Shown here: in pieces, positions 1 through 10,127 of the stretch
Layout: each line of letters begins with the position of its first letter
Numbering within the stretch: position 1 is the first letter of the stretch
Origin: Irineochytrium annulatum
Taxonomy: Eukaryota > Chytridiomycota > Chytridiomycetes > Chytridiales > Chytridiaceae
Assembly (NCBI GenBank): GCA_027600665.1
Contig: JADGJL010000255.1
Location: forward strand, 1-28,800
Reading direction: 5' to 3'
Length of the DNA: 28,800 bases
Position numbers and translations under genes: made by a program
Notes under the pieces: generated by a model
Seen by the model: the letters and a program-made list of their open reading frames with translations, nothing else
What the model was told of the DNA's origin: nothing
The model's database searches: none

Positions 1-769
1 GGTGAGGTGGTGCGGGGGTTGTAGAGTCAAGGGAGGGGGACGTTGGGTCCTGATGGGGTTCGCCCGCGGGTGGTGCCGGGGAGGGGACGCCGCCTTCCTT
101 GAGGATCTTCATGATTTCGACGGCTTTAAAGCGGGCGTATTTGGACTTTTCCGTGATCTGGCGGCGGGGGCAACACGGGTTAGTCTGTACATTAACAACG
201 GAAAGTGGTTGTAAACGGACAGATTCGTCAACGGGATTAGGAAACACGTTCAAAAGGTCCAGGAAAGTGGAGGCGGCCAGGAACGACTTGGATGTTTTCC
301 TGTTTACGGCAAAAAAGGGTGAGCAAAGCCTGCCAATGAATCCGCGAACAGCATACTTTGAAGCTTGTCCGTTCCTGTACTCATTATCCGCCATATTGAA
401 GATCTTCAACGCAAAATTCTCGATATGCGCATAGCCGACGAGATCGTTCGTAATGGCCTCATTGTCCTTCAATGCTGCCTTCTCCTAAAAAGTCGTTTGG
501 CACCCTACTTGGCTAAGGCATGCAGACCTTCTCCAACCGGTCCAGCAAATCTTTCAAAAACAGCTGGCTCTTCTTATCCTGCGGGTTGTTTTCCAGCGCG
601 AGCTTGATGGCGTAGAAGGTACCTGGGAAGAATAGCAGTAAGACCATGAACGCGATGCCGCGGCGAGAAACGGCTCACAGTAGTATGCCACAACTGGATC
701 TCTAGACCGCAGCTCTTGGGCGCGTTGAAGGAAATTGGTGATGTTCTTGAGAGCGGGAGGGACGTCCAT
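1..769 (-). CDS. VTA1: Vta1/LIP5-like ESCRT-III and Vps4 regulator, 5' part
   Basis: Vta1 binds the AAA-ATPase Vps4 and ESCRT-III on endosomes and stimulates filament disassembly during multivesicular body sorting. Spliced model: exons 769-679, 622-528, 484-357, 299-221 and 157-1, all joining in frame (introns 56, 43, 57 and 63 nt). The product opens MDVPPALKNITNFLQRAQEL, followed by RDPVVAYYC, the hallmark of the Vta1 N-terminal tandem MIT-like domain. Later exons give LLDRLEKEKAALKDNEAI, GYAHIENFALKIFN, KSFLAASTFLDLL and KYARFKAVEIMKILKEG, in family order. About 183 residues are visible. The proline-rich linker has begun at the window edge, and the C-terminal Vps4-binding VSL domain must lie beyond position 1. 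The donor of intron 4 (220) is the least certain, because an alternative GT at 199 also exists. The family call is firm; exon borders are inferred. Confidence 0.9.
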
Positions 770-920
770 GACGGCAGTTAGTGATAGTGAACGTGGAATC
801 GGGCAGTATTCGCCAAGCCTTTTTGGTTACTGGCTGATAGCGAACCGAGGACACACCTTGGACATTACCATGTTCGATTTTATTTAGCATGTTACTGTAT
901 GCTTATCTGCACAACTTTAA

Positions 921-3900
921 TCAAAACCCGCTATACTCGGGCCTCGGCGTCCTAGTCCTGGGCGTGTCGAACATGGAGAAATCCATGTCCTCAATTAAGT
1001 TGCCCTGATTCCCCGACGTCGGCTCAACGTAGAACCCCTGCTCAGCACCCGATGGCCACGGTTCATCCGCAACAACTGGTCCGGTGTCCCCATCGTCCCC
1101 TCCACCGTGCATCCCGTGACTGCCGCCATCGTCGTCGTCGCGCATCGACGTGAACGCCGGACCCATGCTCTGCCGACTCGAGCTGAGCTTAAACTCGGAC
1201 CCCACGCCCATTTTGAGGATCTCGGGCCCGTGCTCCCCAAAGGTCGGAAGCCGTGGCGGCGTGGGGAGATCCCGTGTGCCCCCGTCAGACGGCTCCCTGC
1301 GGCTGCCGTGGCTCGCAATGCTGCGTCGGCCGCGCGGCGTCTCCTCCCCACCACCGGTGCTGTCATCGTCCGCCCTCGGGAGGAAGTCTCTCAGGAACCC
1401 GTACGGCTCCTCCTGGGGGGCGCTCACGAACTCATACGAGGTCGAATCCGCCAGGTACTCGGACGCTGTCATGGGTTCCGCCGAGCGGAATGAGGAGCGG
1501 GCGTCCGAGTATTCGGCCCCGTCGGTCCCGACCACGCCTTCAACCCTCGACGCGTTGCCTGAGGTCCTGTCACAATCCCAAAACGCATTCTCCCGGCCCC
1601 GGGACGCCCTCGCCGACGTCCGCGTCGACCCGGGTCGTTCGTCTAGCATGGAATTCTGAGAGGCCGCTTTAGAACCAGATATCGAACCCGCCCGGCCCTC
1701 GGCCGATGCGACGGTATGCCGGCTGCTGGCGCCGCTCCTCCCGCGCTCGGACATGACGGACGCTCGTCCCCTCGGATCGCTCCCGGCATCACTGAGCCCG
1801 CGACTCCGACCCGCTCCTCCACCGCTAGCCGCGCTGTCCCAACGGCTATCCGAACCACCGATCGCACCGCTCCCGCGCCGGCTCCCATATGTTCCGCCGT
1901 TATCGCTACCCCTCCAGCCTCCGTCAGCTCCGCCGTTCTCACTGCCCATCCATTCTCTATCCCCAACGCCCGCATTGCTTCCCCCGCGACTGCCGTCCCT
2001 CAAAGACGGTCCCGATCCGCCCGTCTCGCTCCCGCGCACGCTTCCGTCCCCATCCGCATCCCCTCTATCGATCCCCCGATTCATACCATGCCCCTCGCTG
2101 AGAATCTCCTTGTACAACGAGTCCGCGCTATTGAAGCTCGCGGCCCGCTCAACAACGCACCTCCCGCCCACGCTATCGACCCCGAACGCCCTAACCCTCG
2201 CGTCCACCACCGCGTTCACGACGCGATCCACCCTCGCCTCCAGCGCCAACGCAGCTCCCATACGCTCCGTGTCGGCAGCGTGGATCTCGTCGTACCGCCG
2301 CTGTCGGGCAAGCTGGACGTGCGTGGGTTTCCCCTGACCTCCCGGGAGCTCGAGACGCTCAGTACGGAGGCGGGAAAGTACGCGGGAGTGGTCGTGGGAA
2401 ATGATGGAGGCAATAGTTGTTTTCGCCACGAGGGCCACGCGTAGGGCCTCGCGGAGGTTGTGTTGAAGAAACCAGTAGCGGGAGAGCTTGATAAGGGCGA
2501 GGACGTGATCGGGGGTACTCGAGCAGGCATGTTGGGTCGTGAGGGATTGGATGTGATCTGTGAACGGTTGTTAGTCCATTTAATGCAAACAGTATGCACG
2601 TAAACACACCTAATCTTGCTTTAAGCTCGGCGGCCGGTGATCGACTGGTATCTGCCTTCGAGTCCAAGTCCCTCGAGAGCTTCTTCGAATTCGGTACCTT
2701 CGGCTTCGAAAAGTCCTGAACCAGAGGCGCCGCCCACCCCGGCCGTTTGGCCTGGGACACAAACCGCGACATAGTGGACGACCAGTTCCCTCTCAGCCTT
2801 CGCTTCGACTTCGACTCGGCGATAATCTGCCTCTTCATCCTCTCGACGATCGACTCCTCGTTCCCCGTATTCAGGCCCCTCGTCCCCGGCCGCTTCTTCT
2901 CCTTCTCGATCGGGAAGTTCGAAAACGTCCGGGTCCCCAGAGGCTGGAAGGGCCACTTCTCCTTCCGCGGGGCCGAACGGGAGACGGGGATGGCGCGCGT
3001 GCGGGAAGCCTCTCTAGACCGCGAGGGAATCCGACCGCCGTTCAGACCGCGCGCTAAAAATTAATGTGTTAGCAGGCCAACGAAGGAAGAGGAGAACTAA
3101 GTTAATTTACCTTCGACATCGGCATGCAAGCGTCGAGATTTTTCCACCACTTTTTGTAAGTCATGAAGCTTCTTCCCTGTTGGCGCCGACCACGCCGGCC
3201 TGTTGCTTGGTCTTGTGATGGAGGTCCGTCGCCGCTGCTTAATTATCTTTAGTTTGATCAAAGGCGGCTCAGTTACAACTTACGCCGCTTGGCGAGATGC
3301 TGCGATTCCGCATCCCATAGGGAGTCACCGGACGAGGCCGCGGCTGCGATCGTTCGTAACCGGCCCCTGTCTTGGCCGAGCTCGGCCGCCATGGCGGCCT
3401 ATTCATCGAACTCGTATTCGGCGACTTCATGCTGCTCTGCGGGGAAATGGGTGATTCCATAAAGCTGTTGTCGTCATCCTCCATCCCGCTAATTCTGCTT
3501 TCATCGCCATGTGAGTCCGTCGGCGACAGCTTCGACCCGGGCACGTGATGAAACTGAAACACCTCGTCGCTTGCATCGGGGTCAAAATCGTCATCGTAGT
3601 CCGTGCTCGCTGCCGGGCCCTCCCCATTTCCCTGCTCCCCAGCCGCGTCCTCATACCCGGTCTCAAACCCATCGTCGGCGTAGCCCCCGTACCCATCATC
3701 GCTCTCGTCGTCGGGGTCCTCGAGATACCCGACGCCAGCGCCGAGCTCGTCCCCATAGCCGGAGCTCTCGTCCCCGGCGTCAATAACTTCGTTCGAAGCT
3801 TCCATGGCCGGGTAAGCATCTTCTTCCCCGTCCGTCGCCTCTCCCGCATCAAAGCCGCGCGTGCCAGCCGGCGCCAGATCGTCCCCGAGCTCCTCTGAGA

Positions 3901-4102
3901 GCAGATCGCGATCATCGTCCACTGTCGATGCATCGACCCCGTCGCCCGCTAGGATGGCATCAAAGTCGTCATCGCCGTACCCGTCGTCGTCCGCATCGGA
4001 GCCGACGGCGTCGTCAGGGAAAGGTCCGGCATCTTCCTGGGTATCCGCCTTCGTATCATTGAAGGCCACGACGGCGTCGTCTGCGCCTTCGGTCGCATTC
4101 AT
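921..4102 (-). CDS. Long acidic, low-complexity protein of unknown function
   Basis: I do not recognise this protein. Four exons join in frame: 4102-3284, 3234-3111, 3053-2610 and 2557-921, giving about 1007 residues. Residues 1-200 are extremely acidic (Asp/Glu/Gly/Tyr runs such as GYGDDDFDAIL and DYDDDFDPDASDEVF). A Ser/Pro/Arg-rich stretch follows, then a helical basic segment (KKLHDLQKVVEKSRRLHADVE), a conserved-looking patch WPFQPLGTRTFSNFP, and a basic segment ERMKRQIIAESKSKRRLRG. A helical, possibly coiled-coil region comes next (around LIKLSRYWFLQHNLREALRV and ARQRRYDEIHAADTERM), and a Gly/Ser/Asp-rich tail of about 350 residues ends at DTPRTRTPRPEYSGF. Start: the first in-frame ATG is at 4102. 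A possible extra 5' exon 4484-4263 (start MYEDVQADASVYIAN) would splice in frame to 4111 through a 150-nt intron. VTA1 lies 152 bp downstream in the same orientation. A flagellar or cytoskeletal role is possible but not shown. Confidence 0.65.
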
Positions 4103-4725
4103 GGCCACGAGCTGGTGGTGAAGGTGATTTTGACGTCAAACCGAACAGTTGGAATGCTGGGCTGAGAGCAGCGATCTCTGAACGTCGGGAGCGGCCCAGT
4201 TCTGCGAGGACGAACCGCCTCTTCCCCACAACCCGCTTCGCTGATGGAGCGGGTATGCTTACCGGGAAACACAAGGCGCCATTCATTCGGGGTGGTGAGC
4301 ACAGTCGAGGCACCAAGTCGATAGCGGAGATCCTGCCGCCACATGTGGCCAGCTGGGGAGAGTGTACTGCGAGGCCCATTACGGGCAAGTCTTGCTCGAG
4401 CATCCCCTCGACGTCTCGAGCTTTGTGGTATCTTTGCAGGTTCGCGATGTACACGCTGGCGTCAGCCTGCACGTCTTCGTACATTATTCCATTTTTTCCT
4501 GACTTTTTTTTGTGCATATTAATTTCATCACGAAAGCTGACGAACTTAATAATTAGTAAGTTGTAGTAACAACCCCTTTTGGTTTAATCGCTAATTAGTT
4601 TCAGTAACCTGGGAGTTCCTTTTCTCAGTTTGCGAACGTCAACGCTTGCGATTGAAGGTCGAGACGTCGGCTGGCGATCGCTTGCTGGCAAATAAGTTTT
4701 GAAAAGCCCGTAGGCTTCGATTTCA

Positions 4726-5101
4726 ATGGTACCCACCATCGTAACAGCTGCCTCTGTTCCCGCAATAGATGAAGACGTCGAACTTCGCAGAGCAGGAGAC
4801 TATTTTGCTTCCGCGCTCGTCATAATGCATGTGAAGTCCTCTGTGTATTTGCTTTTGCCGCAAAAAGGCGCGCAGCAGGTCGACATTGAGTCCACAGCGT
4901 CATGTCGCCAGTCGGCCTGCATTGATTTTAGGTTCGAGCGAAATGTTGGGTCAGAGCACAGCGTGTCTTGTACGCGAAGCTGGGGCGAAGAAGCTGGCGA
5001 TTGCGCCAGTGCGCGGCGCATATTCGACCTTCATGGACGCAAAGAACTCCCTGAAGATTATGCTACTCAAGCTGTCGCGGAAGAACCTCGACGAGTGGTA
5101 A
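4726..5101 (+). CDS. Possible small two-exon protein, unrecognised
   Basis: Weak model. Exon 4726-4818 (MVPTIVTAASVPAIDEDVEL...) joins in frame through a 49-nt GT-AG intron to 4868-5101, ending KLSRKNLDEW then TAA, for about 109 residues. The second exon contains a plausible globular-looking segment (ACLVREAGAKKLAIAPVRGA, then YSTFMDAKNSLKIMLLKLS). An alternative is the unspliced 166-codon frame 4726-5226, whose composition after residue 50 looks less protein-like. A second possible acceptor is the TTTTAG ending at 4940. I recognise no family. It stands alone between the acidic gene (divergent) and the F-box gene (same strand). Confidence 0.3.
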
Positions 5102-5476
5102 AGTACCCGTATGCTTCATCTTTCTTCGCTACTCGTATGAAACGTCCGTCCAAGCGCTCATTAACGGCCTTCCGGGAGGTCGATCGACGTCAGGAAGCTG
5201 AATCGATGTTTCTCAGAGGAGTCTGAGTTGAGAGGGTCGAGTCCGGTCCAAACGGCCGCCAGACACAAGACGGTGTTGCTTCGATTATAGGTACTAAACA
5301 ACGCGCGAAGCGTCAGATTGTGCTGCCTCGCACTAGTTTTGCCCTTAGTCCATCCGCAAAAGACAAGGGCGCGATGTGGCAGCTGTCAAATCGCAAAAGT
5401 GGGCTCATGCAGCGGGCGGAACGCTGATGCCATCAGTTCGTGACAGCCCGCAATCGAATCAGCGCTTGCATCCGTC
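5102..5476. other. Intergenic, no gene seen
   Basis: This 375-bp stretch lies between the weak small gene and the F-box gene. It holds only short frames without recognisable content and probably carries the 5' region of the F-box gene. No repeat or RNA gene was seen. Confidence 0.5.
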
Positions 5477-7048
5477 ATGCTGGACTCGGAGTCGCCATCG
5501 CGGTGTGCCGGCACCGGCTCGCTGCTGTCGCTGCCCGATGAGATCATTGGCGACATCGCCAGCTGGTTGCATCCGCACGAGGTCTGCCGTCTGCTGATGC
5601 TCTCCCGGCGGACAACCACCACGAAGAGCGTCCTGGGCGTTGAGTTTGCGCGAGCGAACTTACTGCACTTCATGGCAGAACGCGAGGAATCCAAGCAACA
5701 ACCGTCGGGCGAGCTGGAGAACGAGCGCGAACGCGAACGGGAACCCGGTGAGCCCTCGGATGCCGTCATGGCACGTCTGCGGTCCCTGAACTGGGCCAGG
5801 CTGGGCTTTCCGTATATGGTAGCGCACCTTTCCGCGCAGGGCACGTTCACTGGCAGCATATTTCGCACCTTCTACAACCCGCTGGCGCCTCGACAAGACC
5901 TTACCACGTCGTCGGAGGTGAGTTTTATACTGGCCTTTTCGGCGTGAAGATGTGGTGCTGCCGCCACAAGGGCAATGCTTAGTTTACGCACTTTCCCGCC
6001 CTCATAGATCTTCAGCACGATCGCCAAGGCCCTGTCGACGGCCGCCACCCGCACCTATCTCCGCCTCGAGCCGGATTCCTACTTCGCGTTGAACTGGTCG
6101 GCCCTCCATTCGGCGCCGCACTGCCTTGCGTCGCTCCTCGCGTCGGCCGCCCGCGGAGGTGAGGAGGTTCCGAGCGAGATCCTTTCGCGGCTCTTCCTGA
6201 GAGCAGTCAGGACGAACAAGATCGTTGTCGTGAAGAAGCTAATGGAGGTCGCGTGTCCGGAGGAAGCGACGCTGCAGCTAGCGCTCCTTTGCGCGTGCAG
6301 CAGGGGCTTGGTCGAGTGCGTCGCGGTGCTGGTCGGCGACAAGGTCGTTGCGGTCAACGCCTCAGTCGAAGGGAAGGGCAAGCGTCGCATCCTGATCGAG
6401 AACGGCCGGTCGATGTCTACTAAGTGCGGCGAGCTTGCCGTTTCGCAGCACAACCTCGCCTCGACCTCCCCGACGGCGACGGCGGACCCTGCCGCAGATC
6501 AAAATGAGGCCATTTGTGTCGCGGCTGAATTCGGCCAACACAGCGTTGTCCGGTACCTCCTCTCCACCGGCCGCGTCAACACCTCGGACCAGGACCACCG
6601 CGCATTTACCGGAGCCTGCAAGCGCGGCCGCGGGCGCATCGTGCGGCTGCTCCTACGACGCGCGCCGCCGCCAACGACCGTGCAGGAGCGCGGGCTCCGT
6701 CTGGCCGTCACGAACGGACGGGTGGACGTGGTCCGCGCGCTGGCCGAGGTCGCGCGTGTGGACACCCACCTTGACCGCGAGTTTGCGCTCCGAGAGGCCT
6801 GCAGGCTGGGGTTTTGGGACATGGCGAGGATGCTGGTGGCCGCGGGGTGGGCGGATCCGGCGGTTGCCATCAGGGAGGCATCCAAGGATAGCGAACACAA
6901 GCTGGCGTTTCGCCTCGTACAGTTAATGGTGTGGGACATGTGGAGGCGCGCGGGGAAGATGGGATTTAGCATGCAGGGAAAGGGTCGGCGTGTTGATAGC
7001 GTGATAACCGTCGGTGACAAGTCAAAGGGAGTCGCGGTTGCAGCCTGA
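5477..7048 (+). CDS. F-box protein with ankyrin-like repeats
   Basis: Two exons, 5477-5917 and 6008-7048, join through a 90-nt intron with donor GTGAGT and acceptor CATAG, giving about 493 residues. Near the N-terminus, SLLSLPDEIIGDIASWLHPH followed by EVCRLLMLSRRTT reads as an F-box, the Skp1-binding motif of SCF ubiquitin ligases. The second exon carries degenerate ankyrin-like helices, for example EAICVAAEFGQHSVVRYLLS, FTGACKRGRGRIVRLLLRRA, LRLAVTNGRVDVVRALAEV and LREACRLGFWDMARMLVAAG. By family analogy the repeats would recruit a substrate for ubiquitylation; that is inference. A charged repeat of Glu and Arg (about residues 80-95) separates the F-box from the rest. The neighbour IMP2 is convergent, 303 bp away. 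The F-box call is moderate and the ankyrin call good. Confidence 0.75.
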
Positions 7049-7351
7049 GTGGCTTGATGATATTATTTCTCGATATCAATTCTTCTTCGAGTTATTCGCT
7101 GCCCCACATTATCCCTTTGTGAAAATGCGTTTTTTAATCCTCCACTCGGTTTCGTAGCAAAGAGCAGCGCTCTATATTTAATACGATGAAACGTTGGTAG
7201 CAAGCCGTCATTCACTGGTTGGACTGACTGGACCGGAACTGATAATTAAGGCATCACGTTTACTTCGTATTGAGGCTGTAACAAGCTTACTCTAGTGCAG
7301 TACAATTAATCATCAATGCTGCCCATCATCTTGTCCCGGACACACCTCGTC
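7049..7351. other. Convergent intergenic region
   Basis: This 303-bp AT-richer gap lies between the 3' ends of the F-box gene and IMP2. It presumably holds both 3' UTRs. No ORF or repeat of note was seen. Confidence 0.6.
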
Positions 7352-7954
7352 TCAAAGAGTAAACACACTCCGGAAGTCAGGGTGCACCCGCGTTACTTTC
7401 TGCATCCTTCGCCACGGCCATATCACGTATGACACCCTCCCTTCCACCAAACCCAGCGGCACGGGTCCAAAGACATTACTGTCAACCCCGGCCGCCCTCT
7501 CATTGTCGCTCTCGACCCAGCAATGTCCCTTCGGAATCCTTACGGACGGCGGGGGTATTAGCACCCCACCCATCCACGGGAAGTCCTCCGCCCTCACCTT
7601 CACAATCCTCCCCTCCATATCCCGCACTCTTGGCCGCACCACGTCCCCCTCCAGGGCCATGATCCTCTTGACGAGCCTCACGTCCGGGTCCGCCGGCGAA
7701 ACGAGCACCACGACGTCCCCGCGCTTCAGTCCGCCACTGAGAAGGCACAGCTTGTCCACGAGCACGAGGTCGCGGTCTGAGTGCCGATGGGAGCGCGCGC
7801 CGACTTCGTCAATGGCGGCATCGGGCTCCGGATTCAAGGTAGGGCGCATCGACGAGCCCGAGACCTGAACGACGCCGATGACGCATTGGTGAAGGACCAG
7901 GAGCGGTGGCAGGTACCAAAGAAACCGCCAGCGCGACCGTGGGCGTGATGGCAT
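7352..7954 (-). CDS. IMP2: Mitochondrial inner membrane protease subunit 2 (S26 signal peptidase)
   Basis: Imp2 is one of two catalytic subunits of the inner membrane peptidase that removes sorting signals from proteins exported to the intermembrane space. From ATG 7954 the product has 200 residues, close to the family's usual 170-190. Residues 11-31 form a hydrophobic N-terminal anchor (FLWYLPPLLVLHQCVIGVV). The nucleophile is Ser35 in VSGSSMRPTLNP, the catalytic lysine is Lys96 in RLVKRIMALEGD, and the conserved C-terminal box reads GHCWVESDN...DSNVFGPVPLGLVEGR, ending in a WP motif. No intron is needed. The frame stays open upstream to 8278, so a longer start is possible, but the 108 extra residues look unlike the family. 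It converges with the F-box gene and follows Swc5 on the same strand. Confidence 0.92.
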   Translation of the reverse strand: MPSRPRSRWRFLWYLPPLLVLHQCVIGVVQVSGSSMRPTLNPEPDAAIDEVGARSHRHSDRDLVLVDKLCLLSGGLKRGDVVVLVSPADPDVRLVKRIMALEGDVVRPRVRDMEGRIVKVRAEDFPWMGGVLIPPPSVRIPKGHCWVESDNERAAGVDSNVFGPVPLGLVEGRVSYVIWPWRRMQKVTRVHPDFRSVFTL

Positions 7955-8397
7955 CTGTTCAGGCGGGCGATGGCGATGACGTGGATTGGGATCAGGAGTG
8001 CGGGGGCGGGCCGGACCGGTTGAAAAGGATGGTCGTTGAGCGATGCATCTCGTCGCGGGCTGCGTGCATGCACGCTTCGGCGGCAGTCGCAGAGATGGTG
8101 TGAGGAAGGTTGAGAGTGGTTCGATTCCGGTCAACGGGGACCCCGACCTCAAGCAACTCAGCGACGCCAGGAACATGCGATCGTGTTGTTGAAGAGGGCG
8201 GAATTGCGTGCCCGCATGCCTGAATGCGGTACACATCGCAACGAAGATGAGCCGGCAAAAGTCAATGGGGTAAGTCAATATGTTGACCCCATGGTAGGAA
8301 GCACGCTCAGGATGTGTATTCAGGAATGCATTTTCAAATCTCCACCAAGTGAACTATCCGAAATCTTCGTAAGAATAGGAAACGAACCCCTCGCACT
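7955..8397. other. Upstream region of IMP2, no separate gene seen
   Basis: This 443-bp gap lies between the IMP2 start and the Swc5 stop, both on the minus strand. The IMP2 frame remains open through most of it (to 8278) with Arg/Pro-rich content, which I treat as 5' UTR or promoter rather than coding. A GGTTCGATTCC string near 8117 lacks the rest of a tRNA. Confidence 0.5.
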
Positions 8398-9650
8398 CTA
8401 GTGCTTCCTGCCAGAAGCGGCCTTCTTCATTATGGAAATCGTCTCCTCCTGCTTCTCCTGGGCCCTCTCTAAAAAAGCCTTCTTTTCAAGGTACCCGTCC
8501 TTATTATGCCGCTTCAGCTTGTCCGCGTCCCCGACGTTATCCACGTGCTTCAGCCAATCCAGCTTGCTCTTCTCCAGGGTATTCAGCTTCGCCGCCGCCT
8601 GGGATACGCCAAACTTGGCAGCGATATCGCTCAGCATCGATTTTGGGCGCGCCCGTGGCGGTCTTAATGAAGATGGCAAACCCGAGGCGGAGAGAGTGGG
8701 GGAGGGTGCTGCAGTTGGTGCCGCAGTGGATGCCGAAGTCGAAGTTGTGGTGGATGGATCCGTGTTGGGGACAGGTTCCAATTTCACTTCCGCTTTGAAG
8801 GACCCATTCGCAGCCTTCGATTGAGATGCTGTCGCCGACACGCTAGTCAGCGATTAGCACATCATCCGCAACGGTAACGCCAGTATACCTGAAGGTCTCG
8901 CCAGCAAATTCGTACGTCTTCACTTCGGCCTTCACCTCCGAGTACAAAGACAGATCCGTCGTCCTCTAAAAAGGAGAAGCGCAGCTAAATACGGTGTCGG
9001 CAGATTTACCAACCTCTACCTTCGACGGAGCCGGCGCGTTAAATGACTTCCAAATATCGTCAAGCCGTTTCTTCCGTTCCACATCCTCCGGGGCGTCTGC
9101 TTTGGCATCGAGTCCCTCCGCTGCCCTTTTCACGTTCCCCGATGATGCCATGGCTGCCCGACTGAAGGCAGAAAGACATCAGCTCAATGAAGGCGGGCGG
9201 AGTCGCGTATCCCGGCGTAAAATCGAACACACCTGCGAGTCGACCGCCCTTCCGATGCCTCCCCCGCCAACGGAGCAACCTCCTCATCTGCCGCCGCGTC
9301 CGCATTCAACCTCCGACGCCATTTCTTCGCGACGGCGCCGCCCCCTCGCTTCCGCTTTCCGCCCGCGTCCCCATCCCCGTCCAGCGCCTCATCGTCCCCG
9401 CTGTCGGCCTCCTCAGACCCGCTCTCGACTGCTTGGTGGACAAGCCATTGATTAGGGTGACGTGGAACATGACAAATCTTCGAAATTCACACGGTGCTGT
9501 GGAGGCCGAAGTTCACGCACAGGATGCGAAATCCAACTCACTTTTTTCGTGCGGGTTGTAGTCGTCGTCCGCGGACTCATCGCCGTCATCATCAGCGTCC
9601 GGGTCGTTGCCGGCCGGCGGTACTCGGGCAGGACCTCGATAAGCCTCCAT
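8398..9650 (-). CDS. SWC5: Swc5/CFDP1 (BCNT domain) chromatin-remodelling subunit
   Basis: Swc5 is a subunit of the SWR1 complex, which exchanges H2A for H2A.Z. Five exons join in frame: 9650-9542, 9428-9233, 9161-9020, 8965-8889 and 8842-8398, giving about 322 residues. The short N-terminus leads into an acidic region, SADDDYNPHEK, typical of BCNT proteins, followed by a Glu/Asp-rich and KRKR stretch. The third exon has KKRLDDIWKSFNAP, matching the conserved motif with an aromatic pair. The fourth has TYEFAGETF, equivalent to the usual FAGEEV motif. The last holds the C-terminal BCNT domain: LEKSKLDWLKHVDNV...KDGYLEKKAFLERAQEKQ. The donor of intron 3 is uncertain, since GTAGAG at 9019 or GTTGGT at 9013 both keep the frame. 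The family call rests on the ordered BCNT motifs. Confidence 0.87.
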
Positions 9651-10127
9651 CAAAATTCGATGCTGCGCTCATTTGCACTTTTGGAGCTTTGACACCCTTG
9701 AGGGTATTTGTAGCTATCATTTTATACTTCTTCTTGCCTGATGATTACGACCGCTCCGATTGAAATCTCGGGACTGGTAAGGAAAGAAGGCAGGTAAGTG
9801 ATTCTTCTTTTACTTGATTGCATTTCTGCTTTCCACTCGACGCAATGATCTTGGGTTTTGTCAACCACTTTCCTTTGGCCAAATCTGATGTGATGGTTCC
9901 GGACGAATAGAAGACAAAAAAAAGCTCTTTACATCGACTCAAGTTGCGGTTCATTTTAACTGCTTCCTATCCATATATATAGTTTATAAAAAGCTTCCAG
10001 TAATGCAAGGGTATAAGCGGCGTAGCTGCAATACACACCAACCATAATAACTGAAGGAAGTACTACTGGTTGATTACAGACAAGCGGCGCCGCGACACCA
10101 CCAGGCGAAATTACTATCAACAAGAAA
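9651..10127. other. Intergenic, no gene seen
   Basis: This 477-bp gap separates the Swc5 start from the aldo/keto reductase stop (both minus strand). It is AT-rich near 9940-10010, with a TATATATA stretch around 9974. Only short uninformative frames are present; the Swc5 promoter is expected here. Confidence 0.5.

Noticed and set aside
1716..2444. 242-codon plus-strand ORF (Ala/Pro/Ser/Arg-rich)
   Set aside because: Antisense shadow of the last exon of the acidic gene. The minus frame spans the introns in phase and has helical conserved-looking segments, whereas the plus frame has only composition-driven content.
8111..8135. tRNA B-box-like string GGTTCGATTCC
   Set aside because: No A box, acceptor stem or anticodon arm can be placed in the preceding 60-70 bases.
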